Shown: positions 43,549-52,744, counted from the first letter of the stretch. The stretch is DNA of 64,000 nt from Coriobacteriaceae bacterium (GCA_902363875.1 CABJBO010000004.1:65864-129863), one strand, 5' to 3'. A program made the numbers and translations. The notes: generated from the letters alone by a model not told the origin.

Positions 43549-44934
43549 TTAGAGTTCCACGCTTTCGGCGCCGTTGATGGTTAGGTTGCGCTCGTAGAAG
43601 GCGGTGAGGGCGCGGATGGCGTACATCACGTCGCGCACGCCGCCGGTCTCGTAGCTCGAGTGCATGGCAAGCTGCGGCAGACCCACGTCCACGGCATGCA
43701 TGCTCGCCTGCATATTGGACAGATTGCCGAGCGTGGAGCCGCCGGCCATATCGCTCTTGTTGGCGAAGGCCTGCGTGGGCACGTCGGCGTCATCGCAGAT
43801 GGCCTGGAACACCGCGCGGCTAAAGGCATCGGTGCAGTAGTGCTGGTTGGCGGCTTCCTTGATGACGATGCCGCCGTTAAGCACCACCTGGTTGCGGGCA
43901 TCGCACTTCTCGGCGTGGTTGGGGTGCACGGCATGCGCGTTGTCGCAGCTCACGAGCATCGATGCGGCAAGGGCGCGATGATACGACTCGTCATCAAAGC
44001 CCAGCGATCCGTTGATGCGGCGCAGCGCGTCGGCCAAGAACGTCGACATGGCGCCCTGCTTGGTCTCGGAGCCAACCTCCTCGTTATCAAAGCAGCAGAA
44101 GACCGAGACGTCATGCGCATTCTCGGCACCCAAAAATGCCTGTAGCGAGGTATAGGCGCAGGCCAGGTCGTCGAGCTTGGGCGTCGAGATAAACTCGTCG
44201 GCCCAGCCCCAAATGCGCGCATCCTGACGATTGACCAGGAACAGATCGCGGCCCAGGATCTGCTCGGGCTCAACGTCCAGTTCGTCAGCGATCAGGGCGT
44301 CAAAATCTCCCTGCTTAAGGTCGCCGGCGCTAATGAGCGGGCACAGGTCAACGGCTCGGTTGGGAGCAAAGCCCTCGTTAATGCCGCGGTTCATATGAAT
44401 AGCAAGGCTCGGAATGATAGCGACCTCGCGCTCGGTGGCGAGCAGGCGGCTCTCAATACGGTCGCCCTCGCGCACCAACACGCGGCCCGCGAGCGCCAAC
44501 GGGCGGTCGAACCAGGTGTAGTCGATCATGCCGCCGTAGGCCTCGGTGTTCAGGCGCAGCGTCTCGCCCGCGCCGTCGAGCTCGGGCACGGCCTTGACCT
44601 TAAACGTCGGAGAATCGCTGTGCGACGCCGTGAGTTGAAAATGATAGTCACCGGCAACGCCGTCCTCGCCCCACGTCGCGGCCAGGTCCTCGCCCACCTT
44701 AAAGGCAACGACGCTCGAGGTGTTGCGCTGCGTGTAATAACGCCCGCCCGGCTCGATGTCCCACGCCGCATTCTCGGGCAGGTAGGTAAAGCCCGCCTCG
44801 TCGAGCTCGGCCATAATGGTCGCCGCCGTATGGAACATGCTGGGGCATGCCTCGATAAAGTCGATAAGCTCGTTGGCGGCCTCGATATCGTCGGCCGTCA
44901 CATGCGCGCGCTCGGGCGTTTCCTGATCCGTCAT
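43549..44934 (-). CDS. M18 family zinc aminopeptidase
   Basis: A 461-residue peptidase of the M18 family (ApeB/aspartyl-aminopeptidase group). Metal and catalytic motifs are in TASHSDSPTFKVK (His, Asp), CCFDNEEVGSETKQGA (Asp-Glu-Glu) and SCDNAHAVHPNHAEK. It removes N-terminal residues, often acidic ones, from peptides. ATG 44934 has GGGGAGAGC upstream; a longer frame lacks one. The length is normal. Confidence 0.93.
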   Translation of the reverse strand: MTDQETPERAHVTADDIEAANELIDFIEACPSMFHTAATIMAELDEAGFTYLPENAAWDIEPGGRYYTQRNTSSVVAFKVGEDLAATWGEDGVAGDYHFQLTASHSDSPTFKVKAVPELDGAGETLRLNTEAYGGMIDYTWFDRPLALAGRVLVREGDRIESRLLATEREVAIIPSLAIHMNRGINEGFAPNRAVDLCPLISAGDLKQGDFDALIADELDVEPEQILGRDLFLVNRQDARIWGWADEFISTPKLDDLACAYTSLQAFLGAENAHDVSVFCCFDNEEVGSETKQGAMSTFLADALRRINGSLGFDDESYHRALAASMLVSCDNAHAVHPNHAEKCDARNQVVLNGGIVIKEAANQHYCTDAFSRAVFQAICDDADVPTQAFANKSDMAGGSTLGNLSNMQASMHAVDVGLPQLAMHSSYETGGVRDVMYAIRALTAFYERNLTINGAESVEL

Positions 44935-45095
44935 GCTCTCCCCTTTCGCTGGGTTGATGGTCCCCTCCAGCATACCCCGCCACGCCAGCGCCGCACTCTT
45001 CATTCCGTGCTTAATTCCGCGCCGCTCACCAAGTTGAGCCATCATGCCCGCGCTCCTTTTGCGACAATTGCGCTAACAGGACGAGAGGAGCCGTC

Positions 45096-46181
45096 ATGAA
45101 GCCACGTATCATTGCCATCACCTGCGGTGTTGCAGGAACCGCCGTCGGCCTTGCCGCTGCCGCCGGCATCGTTTACCGCAAGCAAATCAAGTCCGCCGCG
45201 TCGCTCAAACGCTTGACCGGCTACGCGGATGGCTATGACCTGTACGCAATCGACATTGCCTACGACTACGATCTTGATCGCATCATCGCCGCTGGCGTGC
45301 GCGACGACCAGGCCTACATCGATGCCGTGGTGGCGCAGGTGCTGCCCGGTGTGCCGGCACATGTCCAGGCGCCCCAGTTTGCCTGCAGCGCTTTTGTCGC
45401 CGTAGATGCCGAAGGCCGCGTGCGCACCGGTCGCAATTACGACTTTAAGGACGACACCTCGGCGCTACTGGTGCGCAATCACCCGCGCGACGGCTATGCC
45501 TCCATCGGGTTTGCCGCCCTTAACAACCTGGGCGATAACACTCCGCTTGACTCCGTCGCCGGACGCGCCGCCGCACTCATGGGCCCGTTTGCCCAGCTCG
45601 ACGGTGTTAACGAATGCGGCGTATCCATTGCCGTCCTCACCCTGGATTCCAAGCCCTGCGACCAGGACACGCAACGCCCCGTCATCAATACCTCGCTCGC
45701 CATCCGTCTGGTGCTCGACCGTGCCGCCACCACGCAAGAAGCTGTCGACCTGCTTTCTGCCTACGACATGCACGCCATGGCAGGACGCGATTACCACTTC
45801 TTTATAAACGACGCCGCCGGTGACGCGCGCGTAGTAGAGTGGGATCCGCACGATCCGGACCGCGCTTTCAAAGCGACTCCTGTAACCCAGGTTACGAACT
45901 TCTACGCCTGCTATGGCGACGAAGTGCTGCCCAACCAAAAGAATGGCGAGCTAGGCCATGGTAAAGAGCGCGCCGCCGCAATCGCCGATGTCCTCGACGC
46001 CCATACCGGCGCCCAAGACGAGGCAGTCGCTTGGAAGGCCCTACGCGCTGCAGCGCAAGAGCCCAGTCCGGAAGACATCACCAGCAACACGCAGTGGTCG
46101 GTCGTCTTTGACAACACCGAGCCTGCTGCCGCCATCACGCTGCGCCGCCACTGGGGCGACATCGACGCATTCGCACTGTAA
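45096..46181 (+). CDS. Ntn-type linear amide C-N hydrolase (choloylglycine / acyltransferase-like)
   Basis: A 361-residue protein with an N-terminal membrane segment (about residues 5-26), so probably anchored or exported. The predicted nucleophile Cys is in FACSAFVA (near residue 96), and GRNYDFKDD after it is the R-N-YDF hallmark of the penicillin acyltransferase / bile-salt hydrolase superfamily. GVNECGVSIAVLTL and later Asn and Arg residues fit that fold. The nucleophile would be exposed by autocatalytic cleavage. The substrate (N-acyl amino acid, bile salt or peptide) cannot be told. Confidence 0.8.
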   Translation: MKPRIIAITCGVAGTAVGLAAAAGIVYRKQIKSAASLKRLTGYADGYDLYAIDIAYDYDLDRIIAAGVRDDQAYIDAVVAQVLPGVPAHVQAPQFACSAFVAVDAEGRVRTGRNYDFKDDTSALLVRNHPRDGYASIGFAALNNLGDNTPLDSVAGRAAALMGPFAQLDGVNECGVSIAVLTLDSKPCDQDTQRPVINTSLAIRLVLDRAATTQEAVDLLSAYDMHAMAGRDYHFFINDAAGDARVVEWDPHDPDRAFKATPVTQVTNFYACYGDEVLPNQKNGELGHGKERAAAIADVLDAHTGAQDEAVAWKALRAAAQEPSPEDITSNTQWSVVFDNTEPAAAITLRRHWGDIDAFAL

Positions 46182-46184
46182 GGA

Positions 46185-46218
46185 GCCAGGCCCGTCGACT
46201 TTACGCTCGCCTGGCGTT
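46185..46218 (+). terminator. Probable terminator of the Ntn hydrolase gene
   Basis: GCCAGGC/GCCTGGC arms (46185-46191, 46209-46215) are followed by GTTGTTT, starting directly after the stop codon. Confidence 0.55.
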
Positions 46219-46250
46219 GTTTACATTTCTATACGCTTGAGCTAACACGT

Positions 46251-46302
46251 TTTACCCCCGTATCAACAGTGTGCGGGGGTAAACTTATGCGCATGTTATA
46301 AC
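46251..46302 (+). promoter_or_regulatory. Palindrome and extended -10 upstream of pfkA
   Basis: TTTACCCCCG and CGGGGGTAAA (46251-46260, 46274-46283) form a perfect 10-bp repeat. TG-T-TATAAC at 46295-46302 looks like an extended -10. No good -35 is visible. A regulator site is possible. Confidence 0.45.
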
Positions 46303-46321
46303 TTGCCCGGAAGGATTCACC

Positions 46322-47401
46322 ATGCTTAGGATCGGTCTTCTTACTAGTGGCGGCGACTGCCAGGCGCTCAACGCCACCATGCGCGGCATTGTCAAAACGC
46401 TTATGACCAATAGCGAAGAGCCTATCGAGATTTATGGCTTTGAGGACGGCTATCAGGGCCTTATCTACAGCAGGTTCCGCGTCATGACGCCCGCCGATTT
46501 TAGCGGTATCCTCACCCGCGGCGGCACCATCCTGGGCACGAGTCGCACACCGTTCAAGCGTCTGGATACCCCCGAGACCGATGGTGTCGAGAAGGTGCCG
46601 GCGATGGTCCACACCTATCATAAGCTGCAGCTCGACTGCCTGTTTATGCTGGGCGGTAACGGCTCCACCAAGATCGCCAACCGCCTGCGCGAAGAGGACC
46701 TCAACGTTATCGCCCTGCCCAAGACCATCGATAACGACACCTGGGGCACCGAGCTGACGTTTGGCTTTACGAGCGCCATCGACGTCGCCACCAAGTGCAT
46801 CGACGACATTCACACCACCGCCTCGAGTCACGGCCGCGTGTTCGTTATCGAGATCATGGGCCACAAGGTTGGCTGGATCCCGCTGTACGCCGGCGTCGCG
46901 GGCGGCGCGGATGTCATCTTGATTCCCGAGATCCCCTACGACATGGACAACGTCATCAAGACCATCGAGCATCGTATGGAGACCGGCAGCCGCTTTACCA
47001 TCGTGGCCGTCGCCGAGGGCGCTATCTCCAAGGAGGACGCGGCGCTGTCCAAGAAGGAATACAAGAAGAAGCTTGCCGAGCGCACGAGCCCGTCGATCGT
47101 CTACGACATCGCCAAGGAGATTGAGGCCAAGACCGGTCGCGAGACCCGCGTCGCCATCCCCGGCCACACGCAGCGCGGCGGCCAGCCCGATGCCCAGGAT
47201 CGCATCTTTGCGACCCAGTGCGGCGTCGAGGCCGCGCTTGGCTGCCTGCGCGGCGAGTTTGGCTACATGATTGCCCTGCGTGACGGCAAGATGTGCCACA
47301 TGCCGCTCGAGAAGGTCGCCGGCAAGCTCAAGTTTGTCGACCCCCAGAGCGACCTGGTGCGCGAGGCCAAGGCGTTGGGCATCAGCTTCGGCGACGAATA
47401 G
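46322..47401 (+). CDS. pfkA: 6-phosphofructokinase
   Basis: A 359-residue phosphofructokinase. The phosphoryl-donor loop is TSGGDCQALN (residues 8-17), the second loop is GGNGS (111-115) and the fructose-phosphate site is PKTIDND (133-139). HTQRGGQP is present near residue 280. The Lys in PKTIDND marks the branch that includes PPi-type and group III ATP enzymes; Gly in GGNGS fits an ATP user, while Asn replaces the usual Asp of GGDG. ATG 46322 has AAGGA upstream. A large nested inverted repeat begins at the stop codon. Confidence 0.95.
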   Translation: MLRIGLLTSGGDCQALNATMRGIVKTLMTNSEEPIEIYGFEDGYQGLIYSRFRVMTPADFSGILTRGGTILGTSRTPFKRLDTPETDGVEKVPAMVHTYHKLQLDCLFMLGGNGSTKIANRLREEDLNVIALPKTIDNDTWGTELTFGFTSAIDVATKCIDDIHTTASSHGRVFVIEIMGHKVGWIPLYAGVAGGADVILIPEIPYDMDNVIKTIEHRMETGSRFTIVAVAEGAISKEDAALSKKEYKKKLAERTSPSIVYDIAKEIEAKTGRETRVAIPGHTQRGGQPDAQDRIFATQCGVEAALGCLRGEFGYMIALRDGKMCHMPLEKVAGKLKFVDPQSDLVREAKALGISFGDE

Positions 47402-47577
47402 CCTCGGCTGGAACTGCTCTCATCGGAGGCCCCAGGGCTTTCCTCCCAAATCGTCCTCGGACATGTCAGGACCCCGCTGCGCGCTTCGCGCGGCGGGGTC
47501 CTTCCGTCCTGCGGAAAGATTTGGGAGGAAAGCCCTGGGGCCTCCTGCGGTAACTAGGGAGGCCGAGGCTATTCGTC
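47393..47577 (+). repeat. Three-level nested inverted repeat at the pfkA 3' end
   Basis: Outer arms GACGAATAGCCTCGGC (47393-47408) and its complement (47562-47577); middle 28-bp perfect arms 47425-47452 and 47518-47545; inner arms AGGACCCCGC/GCGGGGTCCT (47468-47477, 47493-47502). The left outer arm contains the pfkA stop codon. CGTCCTCGGACATGT sits between the middle and inner arms. Confidence 0.9.
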
Positions 47578-47673
47578 TTCTTGCTGCAAGTGCGTGGGCT
47601 GAGATTTTGGGATGTTGCAGGCTCTTAGCTGAGAATAGCACTGACATTTGTCCTGAAATGGCTGGTCGTTAGG

Positions 47674-47743
47674 GGTTGCTACCGGTAGTTGCGGTAGGGT
47701 TGGGGCAGATTCTAACTAGAAATGGTGGTCGCTACCGGTTGTT
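47674..47743 (+). promoter_or_regulatory. Paired GGTYGCTACCGGTWGTT operator-like repeats
   Basis: Direct repeats at 47674-47690 and 47727-47743, 53 bp apart, centred on the ACCGGT palindrome. They are 51-120 bp upstream of the XRE regulator start, the position expected for autoregulation. Confidence 0.55.
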
Positions 47744-47793
47744 CTCGGCATACTCGGCTCATTCGATTCGACCATCAAACGAAAGGAACCACC

Positions 47794-48732
47794 ATGAATC
47801 TTGCGATGGCACAACGCCTCGTCGATCGCCGTAAAGCTGCCGGCCTTTCTCAGGAGGCGCTTGCTGCCCAGCTGGGCGTAAGCCGCCAGGCTGTTAGTAA
47901 ATGGGAGCGCAGCGAGTCCTCACCCGATACCGATAACCTCATTGCGCTCGCCGCGCTGTATGACGTGTCGTTGGACGAGCTGTTATATGGGGAGGCGGCC
48001 AACGATGCCGACGACCTGAAGGACGGTAGCGCCGACACCGAGACGGCGGATGTGGCTGACGAGGCTGAAGATTCTGCCGAGCACGCCGATTGCGGCGACA
48101 AACCACTTGTCGATATTTCCCTCGCGCGCGGTATCCACGTCATTGATCCCAATAAAGGCGAGGAAGTCCATGTTGGCTGGAGCGGCATCCATGTGACCAA
48201 CGAGCGCAAGGGCGAAGAGGTGCATGTGGGGCCGGACGGCGTGCATATCGATACGCTTGAGGACGATGGACATAGCGTACGCACCAATGACGACGGCACC
48301 GTCACCATCGACGGCGAGACGTTTTCCAGCTGGAAGGAAGCACACGACAAGCTCGACCATCATGGCAAGCATTTCCACACCAAGGTCGGACGTGCATGGA
48401 ACAAATTCCCCTTCCCCGCACTTGTCACTCTCGCCTATCTGGTGCTCGGCATTGTCTACGGCACATGGGGCATGGGGCTTTTCCTCGTCTTTCTGGTTCC
48501 CGTCTACTACGCGATTGGTGACTTCATCGATCGGCGCCACCTGTCTAAGCTGATCGAGGCCATCTACCCGGCAGCCGCCATCGCTTGGTTCCTCTACATG
48601 TGGCTCTGTTTGGGACAGCCCCATCCTGCATGGATCATCCTCATCACGATTCCCGTCATAAAGGCGCTCATGCGCTGGTGCCGCAAACAATGGAAGCACC
48701 GCAAACAGGCCCAACACGCTCCGACCCACTAG
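47794..48732 (+). CDS. XRE-type regulator with 18-residue repeats and C-terminal membrane segments
   Basis: A 312-residue protein. Residues 5-62 form an XRE helix-turn-helix (LSQEALAAQLGVSRQAVSKW). An acidic linker (about 68-100) is followed by two near-identical 18-residue repeats beginning GIHV and holding KGEEVHVG (113-130 and 131-148), then a third partial copy. Residues about 215-290 hold three or so hydrophobic segments, so the protein may be membrane-bound. The combination suggests a sensor whose repeats form a small beta structure. ATG 47794 has AAAGGA upstream. Confidence 0.85.
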   Translation: MNLAMAQRLVDRRKAAGLSQEALAAQLGVSRQAVSKWERSESSPDTDNLIALAALYDVSLDELLYGEAANDADDLKDGSADTETADVADEAEDSAEHADCGDKPLVDISLARGIHVIDPNKGEEVHVGWSGIHVTNERKGEEVHVGPDGVHIDTLEDDGHSVRTNDDGTVTIDGETFSSWKEAHDKLDHHGKHFHTKVGRAWNKFPFPALVTLAYLVLGIVYGTWGMGLFLVFLVPVYYAIGDFIDRRHLSKLIEAIYPAAAIAWFLYMWLCLGQPHPAWIILITIPVIKALMRWCRKQWKHRKQAQHAPTH

Positions 48733-48757
48733 CACCCAACCACCCCCGCCCTTCTCC

Positions 48758-48828
48758 TAAGTTGCGGTGAGCTAGGGACTGTTTTGAAGCTCCAAAGCGC
48801 CAAACAGTCCGTATATCACCGCAACTTA
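48758..48828. repeat. Nested inverted repeat
   Basis: Outer arms TAAGTTGCGGTGA/TCACCGCAACTTA (13 bp, perfect), inner arms GGACTGTTT/AAACAGTCC (48776-48784, 48802-48810). It is downstream of the XRE regulator gene and lacks a T-run. Confidence 0.8.
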
Positions 48829-49187
48829 CAAACAACTGGGTCAGTTCCGGCACGGAGATTAGCATTGAGCTGACCGCGCGCCAAGAAAAGGGCCTATTTA
48901 CCACGTTTAACTCGAGAGGACCGACCATATCCGCCTTTTCCGAAAATTGGCAAGCCCTCTACCTGCGGTTTTAATTTCATAATCTTTGTCATGGTCGAGG
49001 GTGTGGTAGCAAACGTAGTAGATAGGCCCATTTTGTGGCATACGACCCATACAAGCCCAATCTCGAAGGCTAAAGAGAGCCTCTCATCCACGCCTGCGAG
49101 CGAAAACCAAATAGAATGAAAGGCAAATGGAAAAGCTCATCGGCCAGTACGTTGAGATGCTGAACGACAGACATCCCCAGCAAAACG

Positions 49188-49229
49188 GGGCAAACGCCGG
49201 GCCATCTAATGGTTGTCCGGCGTTTGCCC
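49188..49229. repeat. 13-bp perfect hairpin
   Basis: GGGCAAACGCCGG and CCGGCGTTTGCCC enclose 16 bases. Its right arm leads directly into REP-like copy C. Confidence 0.75.
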
Positions 49230-49231
49230 AG

Positions 49232-49272
49232 ATAAAACCTGCCAAAAATAAACCTGTCCCTTTTTGGCAGGT
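49232..49272 (+). repeat. REP-like palindrome copy C
   Basis: ATAAAACCTGCC ... CCTGTCCC ... GGCAGGT with one extra A in the loop. Its right end reaches the stop codon of the FtsX-type permease gene. Confidence 0.8.
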
Positions 49273-52037
49273 TACTCGGCGCTCTTGAGGGCACCGACCA
49301 TGTCGATCTTATTGAGGGTGCGATTGGTAGCGAGGTTGACGACAATCGTAAAGCCGAAGGAAAGTACCACGGCGAGCACGTAGCTCAGCGGCTCAACCTC
49401 GACGTCAAAGTACAGCGACGGCATCTGCAGAATGTACGTAAAGCTCTCGGCGAGCAGGCCGCCCAGCGGCACGCCCAGCGCGGCGCCGATTGCCGTAAGA
49501 ATCAACGTCTCCTTGTTGACGTAATGGTGTACCTCGCCGCGGCGGAAACCGAGCACCTTGATAGTCGCCAGTTCGCGCTCGCGCTCCGAAATGTTGGTGT
49601 TGGACAGCGTAAACACCACCACGAACGACAGGCACGCCGCCATAAAGGTCACAAGTACCACGACCGAATTGATAATCGTAAAGTTCGCCTCATAGTTTTC
49701 CCAGTGCTCGGCCGTACTCGAAATCGTAAGCCAACCGTCACTCTTAAGATTCTTGCTAAACGCAATCTGGTCGGCCGACGAACCCTTAAGCAACACAAAG
49801 ACGCCGTTAGGGCGCGCGCTTCGACCGAACGCGCGCTCATAGGTGCTCTGCGTCATATAGAGCGTGTTGCCCAGATAGTTGAGCGAAATGTCGCTGACCT
49901 TGACCTTGGCGACGTTGAGCGACGAATCCTGGACGTGAGCCGTATCGCCCGGCTGAATCCCCAGCACCAGCTGTGAACTTTTGCTCAGATACACGTCTCC
50001 GTCACGCAAAGATAGCGGTTCTTTGGACTCATCCTCCAGACGCACGTAATCGCCCAAGTCACCCGCGCGGTCGTCGGGAATCACGATGAGCTGCACGGTC
50101 TCGCTCTTGCCGCCAAACGTAAAGGTGACGTTGTCGGTCATAATCGGCAGGGTCGAGGTCACCGTCACGTTGGAATCATTGGCCGTGCTGCGCTCATCCA
50201 ATGCCGCGCACGTCTGCGAAAAATCGTCGGGATTGGCGACCGCCAGCAAGTCATAGCGCGTGATATGCCCGTACTGTTTGGGCGAAAGCGCCACCGACGT
50301 ATCACGAATGCCCATACCGCAGATTACGAGCGCCGTGCATCCCGCAATGCCAAAGATGGTCATAAAGGCACGCTTTTTGTAGCGGAACAGGTTACGCGCG
50401 GCAACCTTGTTCAAAAAGCCCATGCGGCGCCAGATAAAGCCGATGCGCTCGAGCAAGATGCGTGAGCCGGCGCGCGGCGCCTTGGGACGCATGAGCGAAG
50501 CCGGCGTCTCGGCCATCTCGTGGCGGCAGGCGATAATCGTAGCGCCCACTACGCCCACGGCAAACAGCGCCACCGAGACAATCGAGGACACGATATCGTA
50601 CGAAAGTAGCATCTGGGGCAGCGAGTACATGTCGTCGAACACCGTAAACAAGAACAGCGGCAGGTCCACAAAGCCGATGATGTTGCCGAGCACGCCACCA
50701 ATCAGACACGCCCACAGCGAGTAGTCCACGTATTTGGACAGGATGCGCCCGCGTGAATAGCCGAGCGCCTTGTACAGGCCAATAAGCGTGCGCTCCTCCT
50801 CGACCATGCGGGTGGCGGTGGTGAGGCTGATAAGCACGGCGACGATAAAGAAGATGAATGGGAAAACCGTGGCGATGGCCTCGATCGAGGAACTATCGCT
50901 CTCCACGCTCGAGTAGCTTGCGATATTGCCGCGGTCCTGGATGTACCAGGTGCATTCGCCCAGATCAGAGAGCTCGGCGCGGGCATCGGCAAACTGCTGG
51001 TCGGCGGCGGCACGACGCTGGTCCAGGTCGACTTGAGCCTGTGCACGCTCGTCGCTGCCCTCGGCCATGCGGTTGATGTTGTCCTGCTCGATCCCAAAGA
51101 CCATATTCGCCTGACGCTCAGCCGCGTCCAAACTCGCCGGCGTGTCGACCGTCAGCTCCTGAGCGCGCGCCTTCTCACGCTCCTCGCGGATCTTCTCGAT
51201 ATTGCCCTTGACCTCATTGATCTTTGCCGTGTAGGCATCCGAATAGGAGTTGAGGCTCTTGGCTCCCTCGACGATCACGTGGACCGCGGAGTAGGACGAC
51301 GACGTCGCGGCATCCTCGCTCACGTAGAACTTGTAGTCCGCAGTCGAAGCAGCACGAAAGGCGTTGACGGTCGAGTCGGAGCTCACGTCGGTAGGATCGA
51401 GAACCTCGGCCGTGATGGTATAGTCTCCATCGGCAAACTGGTCCTTGGCGCTTTGGTTCGACGAGCTCGCATCGTTGGCGGCAAAGCTCACCGTATCGCC
51501 GATTTTCTTGCCAGAAGCCTTCAAAAAACGTGAGGTCACTGCCACTTCGCCCGAAGTCTCGGGCAGCTCGCCGCGTACTAGCACCGGTTGGTCAATATTC
51601 TCTTTGGAGAGGCTCTGTACGACGACACGCTCGCGCGTCGTACCCACGGCGGTATAGGCGGTCTCGGTATAGATGCCCTCGGCCGTCTCGACGCCATCGA
51701 CCTCTTGGATCGCAGCAAGATCGTCATCGGTCAGACCATAGGTCGACTGCACGTTGATGTCATAGACATTCTGCTGGTCAAAATAGGCGTCGACCGAATC
51801 ACACAGGTCCTCGCAGCCCGCCTTAAGGCCGCACATCACGCTCACGCCAAGCGCGGTGATCACAACGATAGACAAGAAGCGTTTGAGGCTGCCGCGAATC
51901 GTGCGGTAGATGCCACGGCGAAAAACCGTCGGCACCATATCGTTTGAGCTTTGGGCGGTACGGTAGGTCGTAAAATCCTGCTCGCGCTCCGTGTTCTGCG
52001 CGTCGCGGCGTTGACTGTTTTGGCGGTCCTGATTCAT
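49272..52037 (-). CDS. FtsX/MacB-type ABC transporter permease
   Basis: A 921-residue permease with an N-terminal transmembrane segment (near residue 50), a long extracytoplasmic region including a coiled coil (EKARAQELTVD to about residue 330), three helices, a second extracytoplasmic region, and three final helices. FtsX-type blocks are FFIVAVLISLTTATRMVEEER and the mirrored C-terminal one. Such pairs extrude lipids, peptides or drugs or control cell-wall enzymes; the substrate is unknown. It follows the ATPase gene with the stop and start 6-12 bp apart. GTG 52049 is an alternative start. Confidence 0.88.
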   Translation of the reverse strand: MNQDRQNSQRRDAQNTEREQDFTTYRTAQSSNDMVPTVFRRGIYRTIRGSLKRFLSIVVITALGVSVMCGLKAGCEDLCDSVDAYFDQQNVYDINVQSTYGLTDDDLAAIQEVDGVETAEGIYTETAYTAVGTTRERVVVQSLSKENIDQPVLVRGELPETSGEVAVTSRFLKASGKKIGDTVSFAANDASSSNQSAKDQFADGDYTITAEVLDPTDVSSDSTVNAFRAASTADYKFYVSEDAATSSSYSAVHVIVEGAKSLNSYSDAYTAKINEVKGNIEKIREEREKARAQELTVDTPASLDAAERQANMVFGIEQDNINRMAEGSDERAQAQVDLDQRRAAADQQFADARAELSDLGECTWYIQDRGNIASYSSVESDSSSIEAIATVFPFIFFIVAVLISLTTATRMVEEERTLIGLYKALGYSRGRILSKYVDYSLWACLIGGVLGNIIGFVDLPLFLFTVFDDMYSLPQMLLSYDIVSSIVSVALFAVGVVGATIIACRHEMAETPASLMRPKAPRAGSRILLERIGFIWRRMGFLNKVAARNLFRYKKRAFMTIFGIAGCTALVICGMGIRDTSVALSPKQYGHITRYDLLAVANPDDFSQTCAALDERSTANDSNVTVTSTLPIMTDNVTFTFGGKSETVQLIVIPDDRAGDLGDYVRLEDESKEPLSLRDGDVYLSKSSQLVLGIQPGDTAHVQDSSLNVAKVKVSDISLNYLGNTLYMTQSTYERAFGRSARPNGVFVLLKGSSADQIAFSKNLKSDGWLTISSTAEHWENYEANFTIINSVVVLVTFMAACLSFVVVFTLSNTNISERERELATIKVLGFRRGEVHHYVNKETLILTAIGAALGVPLGGLLAESFTYILQMPSLYFDVEVEPLSYVLAVVLSFGFTIVVNLATNRTLNKIDMVGALKSAE

Positions 52038-52042
52038 GGGCG

Positions 52043-52744
52043 CTACCACTCGATCGTCTCGATAGGCACAGGATTTTGCTGGACCGTCTCGCTCTCCACG
52101 CGGCCGCTCTTAAAGCGGATCAGGCGATCGGCCATGGGCGCCAGCGCAGAGTTGTGGGTGATGATGATGACCGTAATGCCTTGCTTGCGGCAAGTGTCCT
52201 GTAGCAGCTGCAAGATCTGCTTGCCAGTTTTGTAGTCGAGTGCACCCGTAGGCTCGTCGCACAAAAGCAGCTTGGGGTTCTTAGCCAGCGCGCGGGCGAT
52301 GGATACGCGCTGCTGCTCGCCGCCCGAAAGCTGCGCCGGAAAGTTAGCGAGGCGGTCGCCCAGGCCAACCTGGCGAAGCGTTTGCTCGGCATCGAGCGAA
52401 TCGGGGCAGATCTGCGCCGCGAGTTCGACGTTCTCAAGCGCCGTCAGGTTAGGGACCAGATTGTAGAACTGAAAGACAAAGCCGACGTCAGCGCGACGGT
52501 ATTCCACAAGCTGAGCCTCGTTGGCAGAGCTCACGTCACGCCCGTCCACCGTCACGGTGCCAGAAGTTGCCGTGTCCATGCCGCCCAGAATGTTGAGGGC
52601 CGTGGTCTTGCCGGCGCCCGAAGCACCCAGAATGATGGCGAGCTCGCCGCGCTCGACCGTAAAGCTCGCGCCGTCGAGCGCGTGGATGCGGGCGTCGCCC
52701 TCGCCGTATGCCTTGATGACGTCTTTGAATTCGATATAGGCCAT
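52043..52744 (-). CDS. LolD/MacB-type ABC transporter ATP-binding protein
   Basis: A 233-residue ATPase. Walker [10 protein letters not shown] (about residues 41-49), Q-loop VFQFYNLV, signature [13 protein letters not shown], Walker [12 protein letters not shown], and H-loop in IIITHN. It belongs to the group that pairs with FtsX-type permeases, which is encoded directly downstream. The ATG at 52744 has a weak ribosome binding site. Confidence 0.93.
   Translation of the reverse strand: MAYIEFKDVIKAYGEGDARIHALDGASFTVERGELAIILGASGAGKTTALNILGGMDTATSGTVTVDGRDVSSANEAQLVEYRRADVGFVFQFYNLVPNLTALENVELAAQICPDSLDAEQTLRQVGLGDRLANFPAQLSGGEQQRVSIARALAKNPKLLLCDEPTGALDYKTGKQILQLLQDTCRKQGITVIIITHNSALAPMADRLIRFKSGRVESETVQQNPVPIETIEW

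Larger units (their letters stand above)
48733..49271. other. Gene-poor region with palindromes
   Basis: A 539-bp gap. It contains the nested repeat 48758-48828, an AACTGGGTCAGTT palindrome (48834-48846), the GGGCAAACGCCGG/CCGGCGTTTGCCC hairpin (49188-49200, 49217-49229) and REP-like copy C (49232-49272). A short frame starting MEKLIGQYVEMLNDRH at 49123 may be a remnant; I do not annotate it as a gene. Confidence 0.45.

Noticed and set aside
49123..49270. Short frame starting MEKLIGQYVEMLNDRH
   Set aside because: It runs through a hairpin and a REP-like repeat; only the first ~20 codons look protein-like. At best a remnant.
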